From contig SBGI01000264.1 of NCBI GenBank assembly GCA_006227015.1, forward strand, positions 1 to 19,835: a DNA stretch of 19,835 nucleotides. Reading direction: 5' to 3'. The stretch comes from Gammaproteobacteria bacterium (lineage in GTDB: Bacteria > Pseudomonadota > Gammaproteobacteria > Pseudomonadales > Porticoccaceae). Shown piece after piece: positions 1 through 6,298 of the stretch (position 1 is the stretch's first letter; each line of letters opens with the position of its first letter). The position numbers and the translations under genes are program-made. The notes below the pieces were generated by a model that was not told where the DNA came from, did not search any database, and saw only the letters and a program-made list of their open reading frames with translations.

Positions 1-17
1 TGTTGAAAAGGCACAAA

Positions 18-51
18 AAAATCCGGTATTTGAGGAGAAATACCGGATTTT
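18..51. terminator. Bidirectional terminator-like hairpin
   Basis: A perfect 14-bp inverted repeat (18-31 with 38-51, core AATCCGGTATTT) encloses a 6-base loop. The stem ends in A/T tracts on both sides, so it could end transcripts from either direction. It probably closes a gene lying left of the window, since no gene is seen in bases 1-17. Confidence 0.75.
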
Positions 52-208
52 CTGAGAGTGCTCAGCAGTTGGCAACTCTTAACCGAACAGCGTTATGCTC
101 AATGAGCGGGGCTTTTAGGATTTAGGTTGTGTTATTACCACATGGTTGTCTAACGATGCGAAGGCTGTAATTTCATCGTTATAAGTGTATTCGAGCTCCA
201 ATAATAAG

Positions 209-408
209 ATGAACATCTACCCCCGAATCTACGATATCAACGCCCAGCAGGTGCTTGGTGCAGAGGTTATAGAACGTGTGTGCTGTCCTCTCTGTGGGGA
301 GGAGGCGGTCCAGGTAAAGTGTAAAAATCATTCAGGACCAGGCGGTTATTACGGCGAGGACAGGTTTACCGTTGTACTGAGTGCAAGCGTGTCTATCTGA
401 GCCGCTGA
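209..408 (+). pseudogene. Small zinc-ribbon protein, apparently frameshifted
   Basis: I do not recognise a named family. Reading from the ATG at 209 gives MNIYPRIYDINAQQVLGAEV and then a CPLCG knuckle. This frame runs past GGYYGEDR into a non-descript tail and stops at 400. In the frame one base back, the same DNA from about 361 reads VYRCTECKRVYLSR and stops at 408, supplying the second CxxC. Restoring one base near 364-367 (for example a fourth T in the TTT run) would join both halves into a protein of about 66 residues, CPLC-x(n)-CTEC, a four-cysteine zinc ribbon. A GTG at 185 in the same frame is a possible earlier start; neither start has a strong ribosome binding site. No classic -1 slippery heptamer is visible, so a deletion or sequencing error is likelier than programmed frameshifting. 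The function is unknown, and it stands alone, with the gene on its right running on the opposite strand. Confidence 0.5.
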
Positions 409-496
409 GGTTTCCATGCGATGACGCTATCTATTATTCATGGGGTGGAAGATTCTTATTCAGGCAGTATGGATGTATCTGCTGAGAGCTGATGCT

Positions 497-982
497 TTAG
501 TGTTTGATCGAGTTTTCCACCAGTGCGTTACTAAGTTTACGTATTACGCGCGCCATGTCTCGCGCCAAGTTAAGCGTAATAACCCCGAAGTCAAAGGGGT
601 ACTTCTCATGAAGTTCGCTGAACAGGGCGGAAGATACCTCGAGTAGTACGCTCTCCTCCCCGGCAATCGCTTCACCTGTATGGTCGTGCAGAGCGATCAT
701 CGGAACAAATCCCAGTTCCTCGCCAAATCCTATGCAGCGGGTGTGCAACACTTCCCCTTCGTGGTGTTTCAGGAAATCGATATGGCCCTTGCAAACGATA
801 AAAAAGTGATCGCCTTTATCTCCGTACCTAAAAACGTGATCTCCTTTTGGGACCGTCAATAGTTTGCCGTTGTTTATCAAAAAACGGATCGCATCAGTCG
901 AGATAGCACCAAAAATTGAACCTGAGTGCAGCTCTTCTGGGGGAATCTTCTTGGCAAATTCAGCGGGGCTAATCTCTCTCAT
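497..982 (-). CDS. Stand-alone cyclic nucleotide-binding domain protein
   Basis: A protein of about 161 residues beginning MREISPAEFAKKI and consisting almost entirely of one cNMP-binding (CAP-type) beta-roll. Hallmarks are the turn KGDHVFRYGDKGDHFFIVCKG, a later GFGEELGF segment where the phosphate-binding cassette is expected, and a C-terminal helix. No helix-turn-helix follows the sensor domain, so it is not a Crp/Fnr activator. It is more likely a small cytoplasmic sensor or adaptor. The cassette lacks an obvious GExAL-R-A arrangement (GEELGF, no clear Arg), so true cAMP binding is doubtful. A TTG start at 1030 would add 16 residues, but the ATG at 982 gives a more natural N-terminus. It is divergent from the MFS gene at 1171. 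The family is fairly secure and the role unknown. Confidence 0.8.
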   Translation of the reverse strand: MREISPAEFAKKIPPEELHSGSIFGAISTDAIRFLINNGKLLTVPKGDHVFRYGDKGDHFFIVCKGHIDFLKHHEGEVLHTRCIGFGEELGFVPMIALHDHTGEAIAGEESVLLEVSSALFSELHEKYPFDFGVITLNLARDMARVIRKLSNALVENSIKH

Positions 983-1170
983 ATAGATGAATCCAATACT
1001 GACGAAGGTATCCGCGGCGGCGGCTTTCAACCAGAGTATAGATCTGATAACTGACCGGGTAATTCAAAAAAGTTATACCCGCGTGGAAAAGTTGGATTCG
1101 GTCTCACTGCAATAGGCTCAGTATACTGAGGCATATTCCAAGCGTAGCTGCTCTTTAAGAATTCAATTGT

Positions 1171-2340
1171 ATGTCCCGTATTGCGCGCAAGTATTTCCGC
1201 CCGATTATCTGTCCCTCGGCAGTGTTCTCTGTTGTCCAACAAGCGTTATTGGTGCTTGTGCCTCTCTATATCCTGGAGATCGGTGGCAGTATGGCGGAAT
1301 CAGCCATGATCATTGGGGTTAAAGGTCTGGGGATGATGCTGACGGACGTTCCGGCCGGGATGCTGCTGTCACGTATTGGCGTTAAGCGGATGATGCTGGC
1401 CGGCATCAGCCTGTTTGTTCTAAGTATCGCGCTGATGGCGAGTGTCCCGCTGATGCCTGTTCTTGTGCTGGCTGCGGTATTGCAGGGGATTGCGCACAGC
1501 GCTTGGCTGGTTGGGAGGATAGCCTATATCTCGGAGTGCACTGAGGTCGATGAACGGGGTAGGGTGATGGCGCTATCCGCCGGAATGATTCGGATCGGCA
1601 ATATGATGGGGCCTCTGCTGGCTGGTGTGTTGATCGCGTTTGCTGGTTATGAGAAGACCTTATACCTGTTTGCAGTCACGTCGTTGTTGGTGATCTTGTT
1701 TGTTCTTCTATGGGTTGATCCTCCTGGAGTTGAACAGAGTGAGAGCCACAAATTGGCTGGATTGCGTACGGCCCTTAAAGACAATCGGCATAGTTTTCTC
1801 ACCGCCGGTGGTGGGGTGGTTGCACTGATGTTGGTTCGTTCGTCGCGCACGTTGATGTTGCCGCTGATCGGTGCAGCATTGGCCTTGGATGAGGCCAGTA
1901 TTGGCGTGGCGATCTCTATCGGGGCGGCGGTCGATACGCTGTTGTTCTATCCGGCTGGCACTCTGATGGATCGGGTAGGCCGAAAACCGATATTTATAGT
2001 CAGTCTGAGTATGTTGGGAGTAGGCATCTTTATGCTACCGCTGATCGACAGTCTGGCGGGGTTGGTTCTTATCTCAGTTTTGATGGGAATCGGTAACGGT
2101 ATTTCTGCCGGTGTAGTTATGACGATGGGCGCAGACCTGGCACCCTGTATAAACCGCGGCAACTTTATTGGAGTCTGGCGATTGCTTTCCGATGTGGGGT
2201 CCACCTCTGGCCCGATGATCATTGGTGGGGTACTGAAGGTTGCTAGCCTGACGATGGTGTCACACCTGATAGGCGTGCTCGGGGTGGTGGGGGCCCTCTA
2301 TGTGGCACGAACAGTAACGGAAACCCATCAGAGGAACTGA
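1171..2340 (+). CDS. MFS transporter (drug-efflux-like)
   Basis: A 389-residue inner-membrane protein with about 12 hydrophobic segments, a normal length for the major facilitator superfamily. The loop between helices 2 and 3 carries a degenerate motif A (PAGMLLSRIGVKRMM). The equivalent loop in the second half, PAGTLMDRVGRKPIF, matches the D-R-x-G-R-(K/R) motif well. The central loop (about residues 185-205) is short and polar. This layout fits proton-coupled exporters or sugar/metabolite carriers, and the substrate cannot be read from the sequence. Translation likely starts at the ATG at 1171 behind a weak purine stretch (TAAGAA). It is divergent from the cyclic-nucleotide-binding gene. Its 3' end overlaps the convergent dioxygenase-like gene by 13 bp. 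Confidence 0.85.
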   Translation: MSRIARKYFRPIICPSAVFSVVQQALLVLVPLYILEIGGSMAESAMIIGVKGLGMMLTDVPAGMLLSRIGVKRMMLAGISLFVLSIALMASVPLMPVLVLAAVLQGIAHSAWLVGRIAYISECTEVDERGRVMALSAGMIRIGNMMGPLLAGVLIAFAGYEKTLYLFAVTSLLVILFVLLWVDPPGVEQSESHKLAGLRTALKDNRHSFLTAGGGVVALMLVRSSRTLMLPLIGAALALDEASIGVAISIGAAVDTLLFYPAGTLMDRVGRKPIFIVSLSMLGVGIFMLPLIDSLAGLVLISVLMGIGNGISAGVVMTMGADLAPCINRGNFIGVWRLLSDVGSTSGPMIIGGVLKVASLTMVSHLIGVLGVVGALYVARTVTETHQRN

Positions 2341-2663
2341 GTGACGTTGAGCGGCTTGCTGTTACCGAGCCAGATGACGTGCTCGGTGTGATCCGCCAGG
2401 TCGTTGCCTGTTTCCGGATGGACAAATACGGTAAGTCCTTTTCGATTGAACGTCAGCCAGGGCAGTATGTCGCCCAGTCGATCCGCAGGAAAGGTCAGCA
2501 GGCAGCTCCAGCCTGAATGGGGGCCCACCGGCCGTTCATGGACACGCCCCATGGTGGTGCCCATCTCGTTCTTGGCTCTTTGACACAGCTCTACCGCCTG
2601 GTCTCTTGTCGCGGCATCAAAATATACATGGGCGTGGTAGCTGAATACATTAGGCAATGACAT
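2328..2663 (-). CDS. DOPA 4,5-dioxygenase family protein
   Basis: A 111-residue protein matching the single-domain DOPA-dioxygenase family: an N-terminal YHAHVYFD motif, a central HERPVGPHSGW motif, and a C-terminal TEHVIWLG motif. The histidines in these motifs are the candidate metal ligands. Characterised relatives open catechol rings between carbons 4 and 5 in an extradiol manner. Most bacterial members have no proven substrate. It lies 137 bp downstream of the siderophore-interacting gene on the same strand, and the two could be co-transcribed. Its stop overlaps the convergent MFS gene by 13 bp. It is unrelated to LigAB and should not be taken as the missing protocatechuate dioxygenase of the lig locus 7 kb away. 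Confidence 0.85.
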   Translation of the reverse strand: MSLPNVFSYHAHVYFDAATRDQAVELCQRAKNEMGTTMGRVHERPVGPHSGWSCLLTFPADRLGDILPWLTFNRKGLTVFVHPETGNDLADHTEHVIWLGNSKPLNVTQFL

Positions 2664-2800
2664 TAATAAACTCGCTTCGTTATGTTTGTGGAGATCGTAG
2701 AGCGCTTCCTGGTTTAGAAACAGATCGATTCCAAAAAACGAATTGCAAGCCGGATAAAATCAAAGGCTGTTCCCTACAGTACCTCTGCCCTGATGCGATA

Positions 2801-3550
2801 TTAGAGCCGCCTTTTTTTCTCGACTTTATGGCGATCTTCGGTCATGCCGTACTGCCAGTAACTGCTGATATACATCCGGCCTGTCCTAATATTTGGCATG
2901 GTTTTAAGGTGTGCGCGTGCTTTCAGGACCTCATCCAGCTCACCCGCAACCCAGATAGCGGGCTCTCCATCCAGCCACTCTAATGCCAGCACAGCATCAC
3001 TGAACATTGTCCCGATGCCGGGGTGTGAATTAATCAACCACTGAATCTTCAATCCGGAAGGGAGTTGGTTCAGGTCGATATCCAGGGCCTCCTTATCTGC
3101 CTCATTAGTAATCTCCAGTATCAGGTAGCCTCGTGCATGTTCGGGCAGGGTGCGCAGGTTGGCGCGAATTGCGGGCAGTGCTGTCATATCACCCGCTATC
3201 AGGAACCAGTCAGCAGTGAGGTCAAGCGGTTTGGCAGGTCCTGGTCCACCAATGTCAATTGTGTCCCCTGAGGTGGCGTTTGCGGCCCAGAGAGAGGCTG
3301 GACCACCGTCTTCATGGATAACAAAGTCCAGGTCCATCCTGTTGCCTGCATGGTCAAGGTTGGCAATGGTGTAGGTGCGTAGTAGCGGTTTATCAGTTTC
3401 CCCGCGGGGAAACACCAGTTTGACATAGCCACCTTCGGCGTCCTCGGGATACTGCTCAATTGCAGATCCACTTAAGGTTAGCCGCCTCATATGCATACTG
3501 ATCTGCCGGTTTGCTGTAACAACAAAAGGTTTTGGGCTTGGTTTGGCCAT
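2801..3550 (-). CDS. Siderophore-interacting protein (FAD-dependent ferric reductase family)
   Basis: A 249-residue cytoplasmic flavoprotein of the ViuB/YqjH (SIP) family. Residues 58-61 form the RxYT FAD-binding motif (RTYTIANLD). HEDGGPASLWA at about 79-89 is the family signature near the flavin, and AGDMTALPAI at 119-128 begins the NAD(P)H-binding half. The C-terminus has the typical SSYWQYGMTED followed by a basic tail. Family members release iron from imported ferric siderophores by reduction. An AGGTGA ribosome binding site precedes the ATG. No siderophore receptor or synthesis gene is nearby, so the iron source is unknown. It may form a two-gene unit with the downstream dioxygenase-like gene. 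Confidence 0.9.
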   Translation of the reverse strand: MAKPSPKPFVVTANRQISMHMRRLTLSGSAIEQYPEDAEGGYVKLVFPRGETDKPLLRTYTIANLDHAGNRMDLDFVIHEDGGPASLWAANATSGDTIDIGGPGPAKPLDLTADWFLIAGDMTALPAIRANLRTLPEHARGYLILEITNEADKEALDIDLNQLPSGLKIQWLINSHPGIGTMFSDAVLALEWLDGEPAIWVAGELDEVLKARAHLKTMPNIRTGRMYISSYWQYGMTEDRHKVEKKRRL

Positions 3551-3887
3551 GTGTCACCTGATTTGAAAAAGAAAATACCCTACAGAAATGATAGGGCATT
3601 GTTGTATCAGGTAAGGGCATTCCCGAGATCTTCAAGGGGCCGGAATACATTTTTCTATGGGCGGTTAGCGCTTTGACCTCTGGTCTAGGTCAGATCGATT
3701 CAGCCAATGCTTCCTGTGAAGCAAAGGCTGTGATTTCGTGGACGGTATTAAATCTGCAATTTCTGAGCATTGTTCAATTGGGGGTAGGCCTTAGAACAAT
3801 TCCTTCAATTCCCAAGTATTACACGCAACTTCGTTGGACTCCCTTGCAGCCGCATTGCAGCTGCTTTTTTAATTTTGGTGATTCAAG
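3551..3887. other. Divergent intergenic region with short dyads
   Basis: No convincing gene is seen in these 337 bases, which must hold the promoters of the siderophore-interacting gene (leftward) and the GlcG-like gene (rightward). Two dyads stand out: TGACCT at 3674-3679 with AGGTCA at 3687-3692 (7-bp spacer), and ATTGTTC at 3769-3775 with GAACAAT at 3794-3800. Either could be an operator. No clear Fur box was recognised despite the iron-related neighbour. Confidence 0.4.
3846..3870 (+). terminator. Terminator/attenuator-like hairpin just before a start codon
   Basis: GCAGC (3846-3850) can pair with GCTGC (3860-3864) across a 9-base loop, followed at once by six T residues. The stem is short (5 bp), and the hairpin sits only 18 bases before the ATG at 3888. 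It could be a weak attenuator in the leader of the GlcG-like gene, or chance. Confidence 0.3.
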
Positions 3888-4313
3888 ATGGAAAAGACTC
3901 ATACACAACTCTCTCTAACACTGGAAGCCGCTCAGTTTCTGGCGCAGAAGGCGATTGATCATGGCCTGACGATCGGCTTTAAGATGAACGCCGTCGTGGT
4001 GGATGTTGCCGGCAATCCCTTGGTCTCTTTGCGCTTACCTGGCGCTCCGTTGCCTGCACGGGACTTTGCCGAGAAAAAGGCATACACCGCGGCGGTTTAT
4101 GGTTGGCCTACTGACAAGTGGGCACAGATTCTTGAAGGAAGACCGGTGATTACCGCGGGGCTGGCACAACACGATCGTGTCGCAATGTTCGGTGGCGGTT
4201 TACCTGTTGCTATCGAAGGTGCTGTCGTGGGTGCAATCGGTGTGGCCGGTGGAAAGGTCGAACAGGACATCGCGTGTGCAGTGGCGGCTCTCGAGGCGTT
4301 CAATTCGCTGTAA
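3888..4313 (+). CDS. GlcG/HbpS-like heme-binding domain protein
   Basis: A 141-residue protein of the GlcG/HbpS (formerly DUF336) family. It has the typical AVVVDVAGNPLVSLRLPGAP strand-turn segment, an AEKKAYTAA helix, and a C-terminal FGGGLPVAIEGAVVGAIGVAGG core, where the family's GG-x-P and G-x-x-G-x-(I/V)-G-V-S/A-G motifs sit. Known members bind heme (HbpS of Streptomyces) or occur as accessory proteins in glycolate and propanediol clusters, and many are uncharacterised. There is no signal peptide, so a cytosolic location is expected. The ribosome binding site is poor. It stands alone, 243 bp before the universal stress gene. The family is secure, the function open. Confidence 0.85.
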   Translation: MEKTHTQLSLTLEAAQFLAQKAIDHGLTIGFKMNAVVVDVAGNPLVSLRLPGAPLPARDFAEKKAYTAAVYGWPTDKWAQILEGRPVITAGLAQHDRVAMFGGGLPVAIEGAVVGAIGVAGGKVEQDIACAVAALEAFNSL

Positions 4314-4556
4314 CGTCGTTTCTAGTATGCATCCCGTTCCCGCGAACATTGGAAATGCTAATCGTAAAGCAGAGTTACCTCCGCCGTCATATATGCAGCA
4401 GCAATGCGACGCCATCTTAGTAAAAATGAATGGTTTGAGAAGAAGGTTCAATTGGTCGCTATTACAGCCGCGTTGTTAGTCTGCTGATATCCATACCAAA
4501 ACTAATGCTGTTCCAACGTAAATTTGGACGGTATTACCACAAGGAACACGATAACA

Positions 4557-5045
4557 ATGGCGCTAGAAAACCTGAAAACAATCTTGTATACCTCTGACCT
4601 GCTCAGTCATGACGCGCGTGTAGCGTTTCGCTCTGCAGCTACACATGCGATAGCACACAATGCCAAGTTGATTTTCCTCAACGTGATTGAGCCGATCAGC
4701 TCCACCATGGAGCTGGCAGTCAGTAACTATATCTCTGAAGCAGAACTTGAGGAGCTGCGTACTGAAGGTCTTCTGAAAGTGCAGTTGGATATCGCTGAGC
4801 GCATTAGAGGGTTCTGTGATGAGGAGTTGCCTGATGGTGTCGAGCTACCTTATACAACGGAGGTTTGTGTAGAAAAAGGTAAGCCGGCTGAGGTGATTCT
4901 AAAAGTCGCCGATGAAAAGCAGGTCGATATGATTGTTATGGGGACTCGAACTCATAGTAAATTCAGCCAGATGGTGACAGGCTCTACCGCACATCAAGTA
5001 CTCTTCCATGCCGACCGTCCTGTTTTGATCGTTCCTTTGGCATAG
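4557..5045 (+). CDS. Universal stress protein, UspA family
   Basis: A 162-residue single-domain cytoplasmic Usp protein starting MALENLKTILYTSDLL, with AAGGAA about 10 bases before the ATG. The N-terminal beta strand with an acidic residue, an AAxHAIAHNAKLIFLNV helix-strand unit and the C-terminal MGTRTHSKFSQMVTGSTAHQVL-to-RPVLIVP end are typical. The nucleotide-binding signature of ATP-type Usps is G-2x-G-9x-G-S/T. Here the first and last glycines are present but the second is Thr (GTRT), so ATP binding may be weakened. An upstream ATG at 4524 would add 11 residues but lacks the good ribosome binding site. Confidence 0.92.
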   Translation: MALENLKTILYTSDLLSHDARVAFRSAATHAIAHNAKLIFLNVIEPISSTMELAVSNYISEAELEELRTEGLLKVQLDIAERIRGFCDEELPDGVELPYTTEVCVEKGKPAEVILKVADEKQVDMIVMGTRTHSKFSQMVTGSTAHQVLFHADRPVLIVPLA

Positions 5046-5065
5046 TGATCTCTGGGTTTTAATAT

Positions 5066-5100
5066 AGATGCCCCGTCTTAAGCCCTAAGGTGGGGCATCT
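5066..5100. terminator. Convergent terminator hairpin
   Basis: AGATGCCCC (5066-5074) pairs perfectly with GGGGCATCT (5092-5100). The hairpin lies between the stop of the Usp gene (5045) and the stop of the opposing small gene (5158), so it can serve both. T-tracts are weak on both sides. Confidence 0.7.
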
Positions 5101-5157
5101 ACTCTTCTAGGTCATTTATTATTCCTATCAGACCCTTTTTATTTCGCTTAGATTACA

Positions 5158-5328
5158 TCACTTGTCATCCGGAGAATGGCCAATGGTAGTGTGATCCCAG
5201 TTGTTTGAGTAGTACTCGTGACCTACAGAATCATTATCAGCGAATGCGTGACCACTGGATGCGAAAGCCTGGCTACTTAACACTACTGCTGCTGCAATTG
5301 CCAAGAAGAATTTTGTGAATGATTTCAT
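5158..5328 (-). CDS. Small exported peptide of unknown function
   Basis: A 56-residue protein with a clear Sec signal peptide: MKSFTKFF, a hydrophobic LAIAAAVVLSS core and an AFA cleavage site near residue 23. The mature part of about 33 residues is rich in His, Asp, Ser and aromatics (SSGHAFADNDSVGHEYYSNN and onward) and has no cysteine. A strong GAGGAGG ribosome binding site (5336-5342) precedes the ATG, which makes this a credible gene despite its size. It would be periplasmic or secreted. Four histidines and several acidic residues could suggest metal binding, but this is only a guess. I recognise no family. Confidence 0.75.
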   Translation of the reverse strand: MKSFTKFFLAIAAAVVLSSQAFASSGHAFADNDSVGHEYYSNNWDHTTIGHSPDDK

Positions 5329-5369
5329 CTCAATGCCTCCTCGTGGATTGATAATACTCGTATTCACTA

Positions 5370-6298
5370 TGATTGTTTAATATGAAACGAAACTGAATTT
5401 TTAACTGGTGTGTGGGAGGAGTTGGTTGGTTATAAAGACGTAGTGGTTAGGCTGTTTGTGTGAGGTGTTGAAAACTAAATTCTTGTCTTTAAGTCTGCTC
5501 TGGAATATCTTTATGGATCAATTGGTTATTATTGGCTGTTTCTTGATGGAGTGTGTTTTACATTTCTATGTTATCAATTTTCAATAGCTTAAGTTGGCCT
5601 ATTAATCTTTTGTACATCCTGTGTTAAATCTATCAAGTAAAATATTACAAAGCACAAGTGTATAGGTACATACAAACGTCTCCTACTGCCATGTCAGATC
5701 TCGGTTGTACCTCTTAACTCAAGCTGGATATTAAGATTCTTGTGTTGTTTATGTTGTTGAAAATGAACGGTATTTATGGTGCGTTGGGTGGGGTGGTCAA
5801 TAAAGTTTCGGGAGGGCTCCGCCGCTGATGCAACGCAGATTGGCATGTTCAGTTAAGCAAATGAGTATGTAGGTTGATGAAGAACGTCTCTCGTAAATTA
5901 TTAAGTGCACTTTTGAAAGTTTGATTTTTGAATGTGGTCAACTGGTTGTTGAGTTTTTGTATGCATTTGCGATGAGTAAAATCTAATGGGTTAGGGGCAG
6001 GCATAAATGCTATACGATAAAGGAATAGTAGGTGCTGGAGCGCTAGTTAGGACTTGAATGGAAGGCTTGGGTTTTTAGTTCTATGCGGAAAATCAATACG
6101 CAGGGGGTTAGGTTGGTCATTGCTTAATGGGGAGTTGATAGGAAATCAGATATGCGAGCGTTTAATTTCCTCTGTGTAGCGGAATTATCTCTATGCTAAT
6201 GAATGGGGTACCTTTGCATCCAAATCAGATGGGGTGATTACCCAATAAAACAATACAAGGGTACCCGCAATACTCCGCCAAAATGAAATCCAATTGGC
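5370..6298. other. Long AT-rich gene-free stretch
   Basis: About 930 bases without a convincing gene on either strand, visibly AT-rich compared with the flanking genes and T/G-biased on the plus strand. The near end should carry the promoter of the small exported peptide gene, and the far end the 3' region of the chemotaxis gene. The only small open frame that drew attention is 5763-5828 (21 codons). I see no clear pseudogene, tRNA or known riboswitch consensus. It could hold a small RNA, or be decayed sequence. Confidence 0.5.

Noticed and set aside
160..181. Similarity between about 160-181 and 3719-3740 (both near GGCTGT-ATTTC)
   Set aside because: Roughly 17 of 21 positions agree but the match does not extend and no third copy was seen, so chance is sufficient.
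361..368. Programmed -1 frameshift site in the zinc-ribbon gene
   Set aside because: No X-XXY-YYZ slippery heptamer and no clear downstream stimulatory hairpin are visible, so a simple indel is more economical.
1027..1242. Minus-strand frame of 71 codons between the cyclic-nucleotide-binding and MFS genes
   Set aside because: It overlaps the MFS start and the divergent promoter region and has no recognisable domain.
2328..2663. DOPA-dioxygenase-family gene as the missing ring-opening enzyme of the lig pathway
   Set aside because: It belongs to a different fold family from LigAB or gallate dioxygenase and lies 7 kb away in a separate transcription unit.
2657..2983. Open frame of 108 codons on the plus strand
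   Set aside because: Mostly antisense to the siderophore-interacting gene and to the gap after it. There is no recognisable motif or ribosome binding site.
3673..3918. Open frame of 81 codons running into the GlcG-like gene
   Set aside because: Random-looking composition. It overlaps the start of a well-supported gene in another frame and crosses the terminator-like hairpin.
5800..5860. GC-rich patch in the AT-rich gap as a possible riboswitch or tRNA-like structure
   Set aside because: I could not fit it to any riboswitch consensus or to a cloverleaf. It overlaps a 21-codon frame without translation signals.
6205..6266. GGTACC-containing inverted repeat (6205-6214 and 6257-6266) as terminator of the chemoreceptor gene
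   Set aside because: The arms are out of register by one base, the loop is over 40 bases and no U tract follows. I could not support it as a terminator.
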